Shown: in pieces, positions 30,612-40,269 of the stretch
How the letters are laid out: every line of letters starts with the position of its first letter
Numbering within the stretch: the first letter of the stretch is position 1
Source of the DNA: Nitrospirillum iridis
GTDB lineage: Bacteria; Pseudomonadota; Alphaproteobacteria; Azospirillales; Azospirillaceae
DNA length: 64,000 nt
Direction of reading: 5' to 3'
Assembly (NCBI RefSeq): GCF_014205765.1
Contig: NZ_JACIIZ010000001.1
Coordinates: 115,718 to 179,717 of the forward strand
Notes under the pieces: generated by a model
What the model saw: only the letters and a program-made list of their open reading frames with translations
The model's database searches: none
What the model was told of the DNA's origin: nothing
Made by a program: the position numbers and the translations under genes

Positions 30612-31311
30612 AAAGGTTTAGGGCGAGTTGTTCTGAAATTGGAGCAAATGTACGGCGGTGGACGGGCGTGACCCCCAACATCTTGATTGCGTCACGATGT
30701 TCAGCCGTTCCGTAACCGGCGTTGCGCTCCCACCCGTAACCGGGGTGCGAGAGGGCCAAATCGGCCATCAGACGGTCGCGGGTGACCTTGGCGATGATCG
30801 ACGCGGCGGCGATGGAAAGGCTCAGCGCGTCACCGCTGACCAGAGTGGTGATGCGGCAGGACAGGCCCGCCGGTCGTTGGTTGCCGTCCACCAGGGCCGT
30901 CGCCGGCGCGGGGCCGCCGTCGGCGGTCAGGGCGGCCACCGCCCGGCTCATGGCCAGGAAGGTCGCCTGCAGGATGTTGACGGTGTCGATCTCCTCCACG
31001 TCGCTGATGCCGACCCCCACCCGCGCATGGGCGCGAATGGCGTCGAACAGGGCCTCGCGGGCGGCGGGCGTCAGCTTCTTGCTGTCATTGATGCCCCCGC
31101 ACCAGGGCGGCGGCTCCTGGCAAACGGGCAGGATGACGGCGGCGGCCACGACCGGGCCGGCCAGCGGGCCGCGGCCCGCCTCGTCCACGCCACACACCAG
31201 GCTGTCGTGCCCGTGGCCGGCGTCCAGTTCCGGTCGCAGCGTCGGCGGCCCCAGGCGAAGATTGATGTTGGAGGCGGAGATTCCGGGAACGGACTTACGA
31301 GGGCGCGGCAT
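30610..31311 (-). CDS. rnhB: Ribonuclease HII
   Basis: Degrades the RNA strand of RNA/DNA hybrids. The 233-residue protein carries the catalytic acidic residues in VCGVDEAGRGPLAGPVVAAA, INDSKKLTPAARE and the ALVDGNQRP region, plus SIAAASIIAKVTRDRLM. The first 40 residues are a basic extension. It is upstream of ccrM on the same strand, separated by the GANTC cluster, whose last site overlaps the rnhB stop codon. Confidence 0.95.
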
Positions 31312-31398
31312 CGGTCACAGCTTACATGGGGGGAAGGGGGCCATGATGGCGATCGTCCCCTCGCGCCGCAAGATCGGGGGTGGGCAGGAGGACATCGC

Positions 31399-31412
31399 TT
31401 GAGGCAGATCAT
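31399..31412. promoter_or_regulatory. Candidate FNR/FixK-type anaerobox upstream of hemN
   Basis: TTGAG GCAG ATCAT matches 8 of the 10 defined bases of TTGAT-N4-ATCAA. It is 65 bp before the hemN start, a suitable position for activation under low oxygen. This is inferred from the motif only. Confidence 0.45.
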
Positions 31413-31476
31413 TTTGCCACCGACGCATCGGGCGCAGCATGCGTCCGTCTCATCACCCGCCCGGCAGGCCCGTCCC

Positions 31477-32871
31477 ATGCGTCCCGATCTTGTCGCCAAG
31501 TACCGCAACCAGCGCGTCCCCCGCTACACCAGCTATCCACCCTCACCGCAGTTCAGCGCCGCGGTGACCGCCGGGGACTATCGCCGCTGGCTGGGGCAAC
31601 TGACGGCCGCCGACACCCTGTCCCTGTATCTGCACGTCCCCTTCTGTCGCAGCATGTGCTGGTACTGCGGCTGCCACACCACCGTGGTGACGCATGAGGC
31701 CCCCATCCGCCGCTACCAGGCGGCGCTGGAGGCGGAGATCGACGCGGTGGCCGGCGCGCTGGTTCCGGACTCTACGCTGTCTAGGGGCGGCGGCCTGCCC
31801 CCCGTCACCCATATCCATTTCGGGGGCGGCACGCCCACCCTGTTGCCACCCGACGCCTTCCTCTCGTTGATGGACCGTCTGGCCCGCCGCTTCGGCCGGC
31901 CGGCCGCCACGGCCGAGATCGCGGTGGAGATCGACCCGCGCACGCTGACCCCGGCCATGGCCGCCGCTCTCGGTCAGGGCGGCGTCACCCGCGCCAGCCT
32001 GGGCGTGCAAAGCTTTGACGACCGGGTGCAGCGCGCCATCAACCGGGTCCAGCCCTATGCCGCCACGGCCGAGGCGGTCGCCCGTCTACGCCAATCCGGC
32101 ATCGGCGGCATCAACCTGGACCTGATCTACGGCCTGCCCCACCAGACGGTCGACAGCTGTGTTCAATCCGTGACCCAGGCGCTGCAACTGGCCCCGGACC
32201 GGCTCAGCGTCTTCGGCTATGCCCACATGCCGTCGCTGAAGGCCCACCAGGGTCGTATCGAGGCCGCCGCGCTGCCCGGCGCCGCCGAACGGACCGAGCA
32301 GGCCGCCGCCATGGCGGCGGCGCTGGAGGCGGCGGGCTATGTCGCCATCGGGCTGGATCATTACGCCCGGGCCGACGACGTCATGGCGCTGGCCTACAAC
32401 GCCGGCCGGCTGAAACGCAATTTCCAGGGCTACACCGTGGACACGGCCACGGCGCTGCTGGGCTTCGGGGCCTCGGCCATCGGGCGCACCCGCGGCGGCT
32501 ATATCCAGAACCAGGTGGCCGTCCCCGCCTATCTCAAGGCCTGGGAAGATGGCGGGGAGGGGTGGGCCGTGGCCAAGGGCCTGGCGCTGTCCGACGACGA
32601 CAGGTTGCGCGCCGACATCATCGAGCAACTGATGTGCTGCTTCTCCGTTGATCTTGAAGAAACCTGCCGCCGGCATGGCCGTCCGCTGGCTGAAATCCTG
32701 ACCCCTGCGACGGAGCGCGCCTTGGCCGCGCTGTCCAGTGATGATATGATCATCTGTGACAAAACCAGGGTCGAGGTGCGGGAGGAGGCCCGGCCCCTGG
32801 TCCGTAGTGTCGCGGTTCTGTTCGATGCCTATTTCGATCCGGGCTCCGGGCGCCACAGCTATGCCGTGTAG
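31477..32871 (+). CDS. hemN: Oxygen-independent coproporphyrinogen III oxidase
   Basis: Radical SAM enzyme of anaerobic haem synthesis. The 464-residue protein has the CX3CX2C cluster motif in PFCRSMCWYCGC, HIHFGGGTPTLL, RASLGVQSFDDRVQRAINR, and DLIYGLPHQT. The C-terminal HemN domain includes RNFQGYTVDTATALLGFGAS and the trip-wire-like region near the end. ATG 31477 aligns with the normal start, MRPDLVAKYRNQRVPRYTSYPP; the frame is open further upstream, antisense to rnhB. A possible FNR-type site precedes it. Confidence 0.96.
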   Translation: MRPDLVAKYRNQRVPRYTSYPPSPQFSAAVTAGDYRRWLGQLTAADTLSLYLHVPFCRSMCWYCGCHTTVVTHEAPIRRYQAALEAEIDAVAGALVPDSTLSRGGGLPPVTHIHFGGGTPTLLPPDAFLSLMDRLARRFGRPAATAEIAVEIDPRTLTPAMAAALGQGGVTRASLGVQSFDDRVQRAINRVQPYAATAEAVARLRQSGIGGINLDLIYGLPHQTVDSCVQSVTQALQLAPDRLSVFGYAHMPSLKAHQGRIEAAALPGAAERTEQAAAMAAALEAAGYVAIGLDHYARADDVMALAYNAGRLKRNFQGYTVDTATALLGFGASAIGRTRGGYIQNQVAVPAYLKAWEDGGEGWAVAKGLALSDDDRLRADIIEQLMCCFSVDLEETCRRHGRPLAEILTPATERALAALSSDDMIICDKTRVEVREEARPLVRSVAVLFDAYFDPGSGRHSYAV

Positions 32872-33496
32872 ATTTTTTTCAGAAGTTTTCAAGATGGGGC
32901 GGTTTGACGCGCCCGCGAAACGCCCGCTGTTTCCTGCCTGCTTTCACAAACGGCCTTAGAAGACTGAAAAAAAACAGTCCCCCTGGTTAACGGAGGAAAG
33001 CCCCACGCCGCTGCTGCAGCGCAGCAAAATGGCGATAGTGCCCCGCGAAAGTTGCATGAAATTACGAAGGCCGGCCGGTTTATGACAGGCAGTGACCGAG
33101 AGAGTCATTTCCTGCATAGCTGCCGCTTGCGTGCGTCTTAGAAATCGGGCATACGAAAACCAACAAGGCTCGACTGTGTAGGTCGACAATGATCGCGAGC
33201 GGTGTTCAGGTCCGTCAAAAAAACGGGCTGCGGTGCTTGGGGGCGGTGTCCATCAGGTTATGAAATAACCGAATGGATGCCACGGGCGCCGGATACTGCT
33301 TCGCACATGAAATTGGAGGCAGATGTGGGAAGGTCGATGTTACGCGACCCCAGGGTTGCTGAGCGATGTCCAGGCGAACCTCAGGTTCCGGATGTCGTGG
33401 ATTGCCCCCGCGCCGTCTCCCGTAAATCCCTTCCGCTCGGATACGCCCAGGCGTTTTCCGATGCGGTGTCTTCCTTCGTGATGTGACCGCAGGAAA
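32872..33496 (+). other. Long gap between hemN and tonB, lower G+C, no convincing gene
   Basis: 625 bp, noticeably less GC-rich than the surroundings. It contains GACTG-A8-CAGTC at 32962-32979 and a perfect GGTTAT GAA ATAACC hairpin at 33256-33270. A 94-codon frame (33202-33486) has no recognisable domain and looks like chance. The region should include the tonB promoter; I see no clear Fur box. Confidence 0.5.
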
Positions 33497-34159
<663 letters not shown>

Positions 34160-34242
34160 TAGAGTTTAAGAAAACCGGGGCCTCTTAGACGCTGCTGCGC
34201 GAGGGTTCCTCATCCCATCAACCCAAATGTGTTGGAATTGTC

Positions 34243-35151
34243 ATGAGCATTAGGGAGCGTTTCAAGTCGACCGCCGGTTCCATGGTGCGTTTCGCCATGG
34301 TTGCCCTGGTCGTCGGTACCTTCGCCTCGGTCGCGGTCGCCCAGACCACGACCCCGTCCACCGACAGCGCCGCTCCGGCCGCCGCCGCCCCGGCCGCTGA
34401 CACGGCCGCCCCGGCCCCGGCTGCCGGCAGCGAAGTCGCCGCTCCGGTTGCCGCCACCGAGACCGTCGAGAACCCCTACGGCCTGAGCGCCCTGTGGAAG
34501 GGTGGTGACTTCGTCGCCCGTGGCGTCCTGATCATCATGGCCATCATGATGACCGGCACCTGGTACATCATCATCACCAAGCTGATCGAGCAGAGCCTGC
34601 TGCTGCGCTCCGCCAGCCAGGCCGACAAGTCCTTCTGGACCGCCCCGTCGCTGGCCGATGGCGCCTCCAAGCTGAACAAGAGCAGCGTGTTCCGCATGCT
34701 GGTCGAAGACGGCCTGCGCGCCACCGAGCACCATGAAGGCACCCTGGTCGACCAGATCGACCTGCACACCTGGGTGACCATGCAGCTGCAGCGCTCGGTT
34801 GACAGCATCAGCAACCGTATGAAGTCCGGCCTGGCCTTCCTGGCCACCGTGGGCTCGACCGGTCCGTTCGTCGGTCTGTTCGGTACGGTGTGGGGTATCT
34901 ATCACGCCCTGACCGCCATCGGCATCGCCGGTCAGGCCTCGATCGACAAGGTCGCCGGCCCCGTCGGTGAAGCCCTGATCATGACCGCCATCGGTCTGAT
35001 GGTCGCCGTTCCCGCCGTGCTGGGTTACAACTGGCTGCTGAGCCGCAACAAGACCGCCATGGATCGCGTCCGCAACTTCTCCGCCGACCTGCACGCCCTG
35101 CTGGTCAGCGGTGGTCGTCTCGGCGCCGGCAAGTCCGCTCGGAGCGCCTAA
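34243..35151 (+). CDS. exbB: ExbB / MotA-TolQ family proton channel protein
   Basis: Component of the TonB-energising motor. The 302-residue protein has an N-terminal signal-like hydrophobic segment (about 15-33), an Ala/Pro-rich periplasmic stretch (about 34-75), a first helix RGVLIIMAIMMTGTWYIIITKL, and the paired C-terminal helices typical of the family: SGLAFLATVGSTGPFVGLFG followed by LIMTAIGLMVAVPAVLGYNW. The long extra N-terminus is a variant form of ExbB. It ends 3 bp before exbD. Confidence 0.94.
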   Translation: MSIRERFKSTAGSMVRFAMVALVVGTFASVAVAQTTTPSTDSAAPAAAAPAADTAAPAPAAGSEVAAPVAATETVENPYGLSALWKGGDFVARGVLIIMAIMMTGTWYIIITKLIEQSLLLRSASQADKSFWTAPSLADGASKLNKSSVFRMLVEDGLRATEHHEGTLVDQIDLHTWVTMQLQRSVDSISNRMKSGLAFLATVGSTGPFVGLFGTVWGIYHALTAIGIAGQASIDKVAGPVGEALIMTAIGLMVAVPAVLGYNWLLSRNKTAMDRVRNFSADLHALLVSGGRLGAGKSARSA

Positions 35152-35154
35152 GCC

Positions 35155-35601
35155 ATGGGGATGAACGTCGGGCCTGCCGGCGACGGTGATGATGATGGCG
35201 AGGTCGTATCGGCGATCAATACGACCCCCCTCGTCGACATCATGCTGGTGTTGCTGATCATCTTCCTGATCACGGTTCCCGTCGTCACCCACACGGTGCC
35301 GGTGGATCTGCCGAGGGAGAAGAATCAGCCCACGAAGACGAAGCCGGAAAACATCATCATCGCGGTCAATCGGGATGGCGACATTTTCTGGAACGAGGCC
35401 AAGATGCCGGACTACACCGCGCTGCTTGAAAAGCTCAAGACGCGCGCCGTGGAACAGCCCCAGCCGGAAGTCCACATCCGTGGCGACCGTAACGCCCGCT
35501 ACGAATATGTGGGCCGGGTGGTCGTCGCGGCCCAGCGTGCCGGCATCGTGAAGATCGGCTTCATCACCGAGCCGCCGGCGGGCGTCGCCGCCGCGCAATG
35601 A
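35155..35601 (+). CDS. exbD: ExbD / TolR family protein (first copy)
   Basis: Inner-membrane motor component with one helix. The 148-residue protein has INTTPLVDIMLVLLIIFLI, where the Asp is the proton-carrying residue, then a periplasmic domain. It overlaps the ribosome-binding context of the next exbD by only 26 bp spacing. It is similar to the second copy but not identical. Confidence 0.95.
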   Translation: MGMNVGPAGDGDDDGEVVSAINTTPLVDIMLVLLIIFLITVPVVTHTVPVDLPREKNQPTKTKPENIIIAVNRDGDIFWNEAKMPDYTALLEKLKTRAVEQPQPEVHIRGDRNARYEYVGRVVVAAQRAGIVKIGFITEPPAGVAAAQ

Positions 35602-35627
35602 CGGTCCGCCGGTAAGGAGTTAGAGCC

Positions 35628-36053
35628 ATGGCTATGAACGTTGGCGGAGGTGGTGAAGACGAAGCCATGATGGACATCAACACCACGCCGCTTATCGACG
35701 TGATGTTGGTGCTGATCATCATGCTGATCATCACCATTCCGATCCAGACCCACGCGGTGAAGCTGGACATGCCGGTGGGAAATCCCCCGCCGCCGAACGG
35801 CCCGCCGCCTGAGGTGATCAACATTATGGTGGACTTCGATAACACCGTTCAGTGGAACGGCGTTACGATCCCTGACCGCCAGACCCTGGAGCTGCATCTG
35901 CGCGATGCCGCGGCCAAGGTTCCCCAGCCCGAGGTTCATCTGTGGCCGAACAAGCTGGCCAAATATGACACCGTCGCGATGGTCATGGCCGAGGCTCAGC
36001 GCCTGGGTGTGACCAAGCTGGGCCTGGTGGGTGCGGAACAGTTCATGGATTAA
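35628..36053 (+). CDS. exbD: ExbD / TolR family protein (second copy)
   Basis: A 141-residue paralogue of the first ExbD, with INTTPLIDVMLVLIIMLIIT and the functional Asp intact. The periplasmic part has a Pro-rich linker GNPPPPNGPPP. AAGGAG lies upstream of ATG 35628. A tonB-exbB-exbD1-exbD2 order is known in Xanthomonas, where ExbD2 is specialised; a similar role here is inferred. Confidence 0.94.
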   Translation: MAMNVGGGGEDEAMMDINTTPLIDVMLVLIIMLIITIPIQTHAVKLDMPVGNPPPPNGPPPEVINIMVDFDNTVQWNGVTIPDRQTLELHLRDAAAKVPQPEVHLWPNKLAKYDTVAMVMAEAQRLGVTKLGLVGAEQFMD

Positions 36054-36063
36054 GTCCGTGCAC

Positions 36064-36118
36064 GCGGCGGCCTCGTCACCAAGCTGGTCTTGGGAAGCGG
36101 GGCCGCCGCTTCTGTTTT
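36064..36118 (+). terminator. Hairpin after the second exbD
   Basis: GCGGCGGCC (36064-36072) pairs with GGCCGCCGC (36101-36109), loop of 28 nt, followed by TTCTGTTTT. A second hairpin, AGACCCTCC (36122-36130) / GGAGGGTCT (36148-36156), follows without a U-tract. This may partly separate the TPR gene from the tonB operon. Confidence 0.65.
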
Positions 36119-36263
36119 CAGAGACCCTCCCGTGATCTTTTGGGGACGGAGGGTCTGTTCGGGGCGCCTGTCCCGATTTCACCCCAAACGCCGGTTAGAC
36201 GTCTTCAAACGAGGGGCCGCTCGTCGGTCCAGCCCCTTCCACAAAGCAGGTAGAGTCCTCGGA

Positions 36264-37511
36264 ATGATCGCCAAGCACTTCCTTCGTGCCGCACTCCTCG
36301 CCTCGGCGCTCACCATGGGCGGCGCCGTTGTTGTCAGCGCGCCCACGCCGGCCAACGCCGCCGAAGCCAAGAAGTTCAGCCCGGAAGTCGGCAACGCGCT
36401 GAAGGCGGCCCAAGAGGCGCTGAAGGCCGGCAAGTACAAGGACGCCCTGGACAAGATCGACGAGGCGGAGAAGAAGAGCGGCAAGTCCGCCTTTGAGACC
36501 TGCACCATCGAGACCCTGCGTGGTTCCGCCTACAGCGGCCTGCGGGATTCGGGCAACTTGGCCAAGGCTTTGGAAGCGACCCTCTCCAGCTGCCAGCTGC
36601 CGGACGGCGAAGTGGTGAAGCGCGATCAGATGATCGCCGAATCCTACTTCACCGCGAAGAACTATCCGAAGTTCTCCGCCGCCGCCGACAAGTACTACAA
36701 GGACGGCGGGACCGACCAGAAGCTGAAAGAGCTCTCGGTCCAGATCTACATGGATCAGAAGGACTACGCGAACGCCGCCAAGGCCGCGCGCGCCATGATC
36801 CAGGCCCAGGGCGGCAAGCCGTCCAAGACGCTGCTGCAGACGGTGGCCAACGCCGAATATAATATGGACCACAAGCCGGCCTTCACCGAGGCGATGGAAC
36901 GTCTGCTGGTCTACTACCCCGACGCGGACAGCTGGGATGGCGTGATCCGGGCCGTGCAGAAGCTGCCTGGCTTCAACTCCAACCGCCTGCAGATCGACGT
37001 GTTGCGCCTGCAGATCGCCACCGGTGTCGCCAAGGAAGCCGGCCCTTACCTGGAATTCTCGCAGCTGGCGATGAGCGATGGTCTGGGCGCCGAGGCCAAG
37101 GCCGCCATGGACAAGGGCTTCAAGGCCGGCATCCTGGGCAAGGCCCAGGGCGACCGTGAGAAGCGCCTGGCCGACATGGCCGGCAAGCAGGTCGAGGACG
37201 ATCAGCGCAAGCTGCCGGATGACGAGAAGGAAGCGGCCGCCCAGCCGGACGGCAAGCAGCTGGTTCGCATCGGCACGCAGTACCTGGCCCTGGGCAACAC
37301 CGCCAAGGCGATCGACATCATTCAGGCTGGCATCAAGAAGGACCAGCTGAAGTATCCGGAAGAGGCCAAGCTGCGGCTGGTCCAGGCTTACCTGGCCGCC
37401 GGCCAGAAGCCCAAGGCCCTGGAAATCGCGAAGAGCATCAAGGGCACCGACGGCACCGCCGACGTCGCCCGTCTTTACCTGATCCAGGCGGGCGTCAACC
37501 CGTTCGCGTGA
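36264..37511 (+). CDS. Secreted tetratricopeptide-repeat protein linked to the TonB system
   Basis: A 415-residue exported protein. The N-terminus MIAKHFLRAALLASALTMGG and following residues to about 33 are a signal peptide ending in ANAAEA. The rest is helical repeat sequence (AAQEALKAGKYKDALDKID, YMDQKDYANAAKAARAM, QYLALGNTAKAIDIIQAG). It follows tonB-exbB-exbD-exbD by 210 bp. TPR proteins accompany some TonB systems (for example TtpC in Vibrio), so a periplasmic accessory role is likely but inferred. The transcript ends at a terminator (37547-37584). Confidence 0.82.
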   Translation: MIAKHFLRAALLASALTMGGAVVVSAPTPANAAEAKKFSPEVGNALKAAQEALKAGKYKDALDKIDEAEKKSGKSAFETCTIETLRGSAYSGLRDSGNLAKALEATLSSCQLPDGEVVKRDQMIAESYFTAKNYPKFSAAADKYYKDGGTDQKLKELSVQIYMDQKDYANAAKAARAMIQAQGGKPSKTLLQTVANAEYNMDHKPAFTEAMERLLVYYPDADSWDGVIRAVQKLPGFNSNRLQIDVLRLQIATGVAKEAGPYLEFSQLAMSDGLGAEAKAAMDKGFKAGILGKAQGDREKRLADMAGKQVEDDQRKLPDDEKEAAAQPDGKQLVRIGTQYLALGNTAKAIDIIQAGIKKDQLKYPEEAKLRLVQAYLAAGQKPKALEIAKSIKGTDGTADVARLYLIQAGVNPFA

Positions 37512-37546
37512 TCGTTGCGGCGCCTCGGCGCCGGTACGGAAATGGC

Positions 37547-37584
37547 GAAGGCCGGTCCCTGAAGGGGCCGGCCTTCGTCGTTTG
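37547..37584 (+). terminator. Terminator after the TonB-linked TPR gene
   Basis: GAAGGCCGGTCCC (37547-37559), loop TGAA, GGGGCCGGCCTTC (37564-37576) with one G-U pair, then GTCGTTTG. It also serves the convergent radical SAM gene. Confidence 0.8.
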
Positions 37585-37589
37585 CGGGC

Positions 37590-38693
37590 TCAGAGCAGCG
37601 CCAACTGATCCCCCGCCTTGGGCGGGGGCTGGAACAGGTCGCAGCGCATGCTCCACCGCCGCTGATCCAGCCCCAGGCGCCGGGCCGCCAGTTTGTAGCG
37701 CGCGGCCAGCAACTCGGCATAGACGCCGGTGCCGCGCATACGGGTGCCGAACTGGGCATGGTTGCGGCCACCATCCCGGCACTGGCGGATCAGGCTCAGC
37801 ACGTGGTCGGCCCGGTCCGGCACATGGTGGCGCAGCCATTCCTCCATCAGGTCGGCCAGCTCGCGCGGCAGCCGCAACAGGATGTAGTGGCCCTGGGAGG
37901 CGCCGGCCTCCTTCGCGGCGGCCAGGATGCTCTCCAGCTCGGCGTCGTTCAGCGCCGGGATCATGGGCGACGCCAGGACGCTGACGGGAATGCCCGCGTC
38001 CGCCAGCTGGCGTATCGCGTCCAGGCGCCGCTGCGGCGTGCCGGCGCGTGGCTCCAGCCGCCGGGCCAGATCGCGATCCAGGGTGGTGATGGAGATGGAG
38101 ACCCGGGCCAGCCCCGCCGCCGCCATGGGCGCCAGGATGTCCATGTCCCGCAGCACCAGCGGCGACTTGGTGATGATGCCCACCGGATGACGGAAATCGC
38201 GCAGCACCTCCAGCACGCCGCGGGTGATGCGCTCCGTTCGCTCGATGGGCTGGTAGGGATCGGTGTTGGCGCCCAGCGCGATGGGCTTGGGGGCATAGCC
38301 CCGGGCGCGCAATTCCTTGGCCAGCAAGGCGGGCGCGTCGCGCTTGGCGTAGAGGATGGTTTCGAAATCCAGCCCTGGGGAATGGCCCAGGTAGGCGTGG
38401 CTGGGCCGGGCGAAACAATAGACGCAGCCATGCTCACACCCCCGGTAGGGATTGATGGAGCGGTCGAAATTCACGTCCGGGCTGTCGTTGTAGCTGATCA
38501 CGCTGCGCGAGGTGTCCAGCCGGATCTGGGTGGCGGGCGGGACGCCCAGGTCGGCCTCCTCATCCCACCCGTCCTGCCCTGGCCGGGCCCAGCCGTCATC
38601 GGTGCGCAGGCGCGTATGCGTCTCGAAGCGGCCCACGCGGTTGGAGGCGGTTCCCCGCCCCTTCAACGGGCGATCGTCCAGAACATCGACCAT
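37590..38693 (-). CDS. Radical SAM protein, PA0069 family
   Basis: A 367-residue radical SAM protein of the SplB-like PA0069 family. The N-terminus contains LKGRGTASNRVGRFE. The cluster-binding CX3CX2C motif is NPYRGCEHGCVYCFARPSHAYLG, written as its start and key residues C-X3-C-X2-C. LGANTDPYQPIER and VGIITKSPLVLRDMD follow. ATG 38693 has GGAGGGG upstream and excludes a longer frame. The reaction is not known. It stands alone between two terminators. Confidence 0.88.
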   Translation of the reverse strand: MVDVLDDRPLKGRGTASNRVGRFETHTRLRTDDGWARPGQDGWDEEADLGVPPATQIRLDTSRSVISYNDSPDVNFDRSINPYRGCEHGCVYCFARPSHAYLGHSPGLDFETILYAKRDAPALLAKELRARGYAPKPIALGANTDPYQPIERTERITRGVLEVLRDFRHPVGIITKSPLVLRDMDILAPMAAAGLARVSISITTLDRDLARRLEPRAGTPQRRLDAIRQLADAGIPVSVLASPMIPALNDAELESILAAAKEAGASQGHYILLRLPRELADLMEEWLRHHVPDRADHVLSLIRQCRDGGRNHAQFGTRMRGTGVYAELLAARYKLAARRLGLDQRRWSMRCDLFQPPPKAGDQLALL

Positions 38694-38778
38694 GGCACCC
38701 CTCCTCAGCAGCGGCGAGGGGAGAGCGTAGATCCGGACAAATGAGAACACAACAAGAACATGACCTGAGTAGGCCATG

Positions 38779-38814
38779 AAAAAGGGCCGCCCCGTTGGGG
38801 GCGGCCCACTTTTT
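38779..38814. terminator. Bidirectional terminator
   Basis: AAAAAGGGCCGCCCC (38779-38793), loop GTTG, GGGGCGGCCC (38798-38807), ACTTTTT. It terminates the desaturase on the minus strand; on the plus strand it lies 86 bp beyond the radical SAM start, where no plus-strand gene enters. Confidence 0.85.
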
Positions 38815-38837
38815 CATCGTCGTGTGATTGGCACCGA

Positions 38838-40094
38838 TCAGGCGGCGGAGACCGCCAGCCGGGCGCAGACGGCCTCGATCAGCATCTGGCGGGCGCGGTC
38901 GACGATGTCATCCATGGAGGGCGTGCGCACGAACATCGCGGCCGCGCGTTCCCTCAGGTCCTCGCGCGTGGGCAGGGGGGGCATGGTCGGCATGGAGGGC
39001 AGGCTGGGCATGTGCAGGTCCGGCATGTGCAGCGAGGCCAGCATGGCCTCCGCCTGGGCGCGCGCGGTCTGCAGCTTGTGCTGCAACTCGGCCTTCACAT
39101 CGGCCAGCGACGGGCTGTCGGCCAGGGTGGCCTGCAGGCGGGCGGCGATCTGCTCGACATGGAAGGTCGCGGCCAACTGGCCCGCCGCCTTTTCGATGAT
39201 GGCCTTGCCCAGGCGCTGCTCGCCGCGCACCACGGCGACGGGCGGGCGGTGCAGGTCCCAGGTGATCCCCACCCAGGAGAGCGCCTTCAGGATGTAGTAG
39301 GTGGTGTCCACCTCCCACCAGCGGAAGCCCTGGCAGGCGGCGCTCTGATAGGCGTGGTGGTTGTTGTGCCAGCCCTCGCCCATGGTCAGCAGGGCGAACC
39401 ACCAGTTGTTGCGGCTATCGTCGCCGGTCAGATAGCGGCGGCGGCCGTACACATGGGCCAGGGAGTTGATGCAGAAGGTGCCGTGGTAGGTCGCCACCGT
39501 GCTCCAGAAAAAGCCCACCACCAGGCCGGACCAGCCGGCCACGGCCCAGACGCCCACGGCCAGCAGGAAGGCCGGCAGGTAGTGGAACCGGTCGAGGAAG
39601 CGCAGCTCGGGGAACTTGGCCAGATCCGGCACGGCCGTCAGTTCGGTCTTGTCATGGCGGGCTGTGAAGATCCAGCCCATGTGCGCGTACCAGAAGCCGC
39701 GTTGCAGCGGGGAGTGCACGTCCGCCGGCGTGTCGGAATAGCGATGATGGTGGCGGTGCTTGGCCGCCCACCACAGGATGCCGCGCTGCGCCGATGTCTG
39801 GGCGATGAAGGCCAGCACGAACTGGAACCAGCGGCTGGTCTTGTAGGCGCGGTGTGAGAAATAGCGGTGATAGCCGCCGGTGATGCCGAACATGCGCAGG
39901 CCATACAGCCCCACCGCCAACGCCACATCCTGCCAGTAGACGCCGGTCCAGATGGCCGCCAGGCAGACCAGGTGCACGATGATGAACGGAATGGCGCCGG
40001 CGGCCTGGATATCGTCCAGATAGTCTTTCGCCGTGCCTTGGGCGCTTTGCGTGGGGGCGGTGTCGCGGGCGGGGTTGGTCACCGGGGTGTGCAC
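38838..40094 (-). CDS. Acyl-lipid / acyl-CoA desaturase with an unusual C-terminal tail
   Basis: Membrane-bound diiron fatty acid desaturase. Histidine boxes HRYFSHR, KHRHHHRYSD and EGWHNNHHAYQS are intact, and four hydrophobic segments match the delta-9 type. After the domain (about residue 310) there is an extra 110-residue tail: an Ala/Gln-rich helix, then a Met-Pro repeat region (LHMPDLHMPSLPSMPTMPP, coded at 38969-39034), then a final helix. GTG 40094 is the likeliest start; GTG 40082 is possible. The frame continues upstream but shows no conserved sequence. Confidence 0.9.
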   Translation of the reverse strand: MHTPVTNPARDTAPTQSAQGTAKDYLDDIQAAGAIPFIIVHLVCLAAIWTGVYWQDVALAVGLYGLRMFGITGGYHRYFSHRAYKTSRWFQFVLAFIAQTSAQRGILWWAAKHRHHHRYSDTPADVHSPLQRGFWYAHMGWIFTARHDKTELTAVPDLAKFPELRFLDRFHYLPAFLLAVGVWAVAGWSGLVVGFFWSTVATYHGTFCINSLAHVYGRRRYLTGDDSRNNWWFALLTMGEGWHNNHHAYQSAACQGFRWWEVDTTYYILKALSWVGITWDLHRPPVAVVRGEQRLGKAIIEKAAGQLAATFHVEQIAARLQATLADSPSLADVKAELQHKLQTARAQAEAMLASLHMPDLHMPSLPSMPTMPPLPTREDLRERAAAMFVRTPSMDDIVDRARQMLIEAVCARLAVSAA

Positions 40095-40269
40095 TCCGTC
40101 AGGGGCCGGCGGCGGGGGCCGGTAGGGGTGATTTCTATGGCGTCTGGATAGCAGGAATCGGCATCGAAGCCGACTCCGTGTTTGAGGCGTTGGTCCTGTT
40201 TCCCAGGGTAAAGGGATAACCCTGAAGGGCAGCTTAACACCGACCGGTGGAACCGCGAATTGTGTTGGG

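Noticed and set aside
33202-33486. 94-codon frame between hemN and tonB
   Set aside because: No ribosome-binding site, domain or typical codon use; treated as chance within a non-coding gap.
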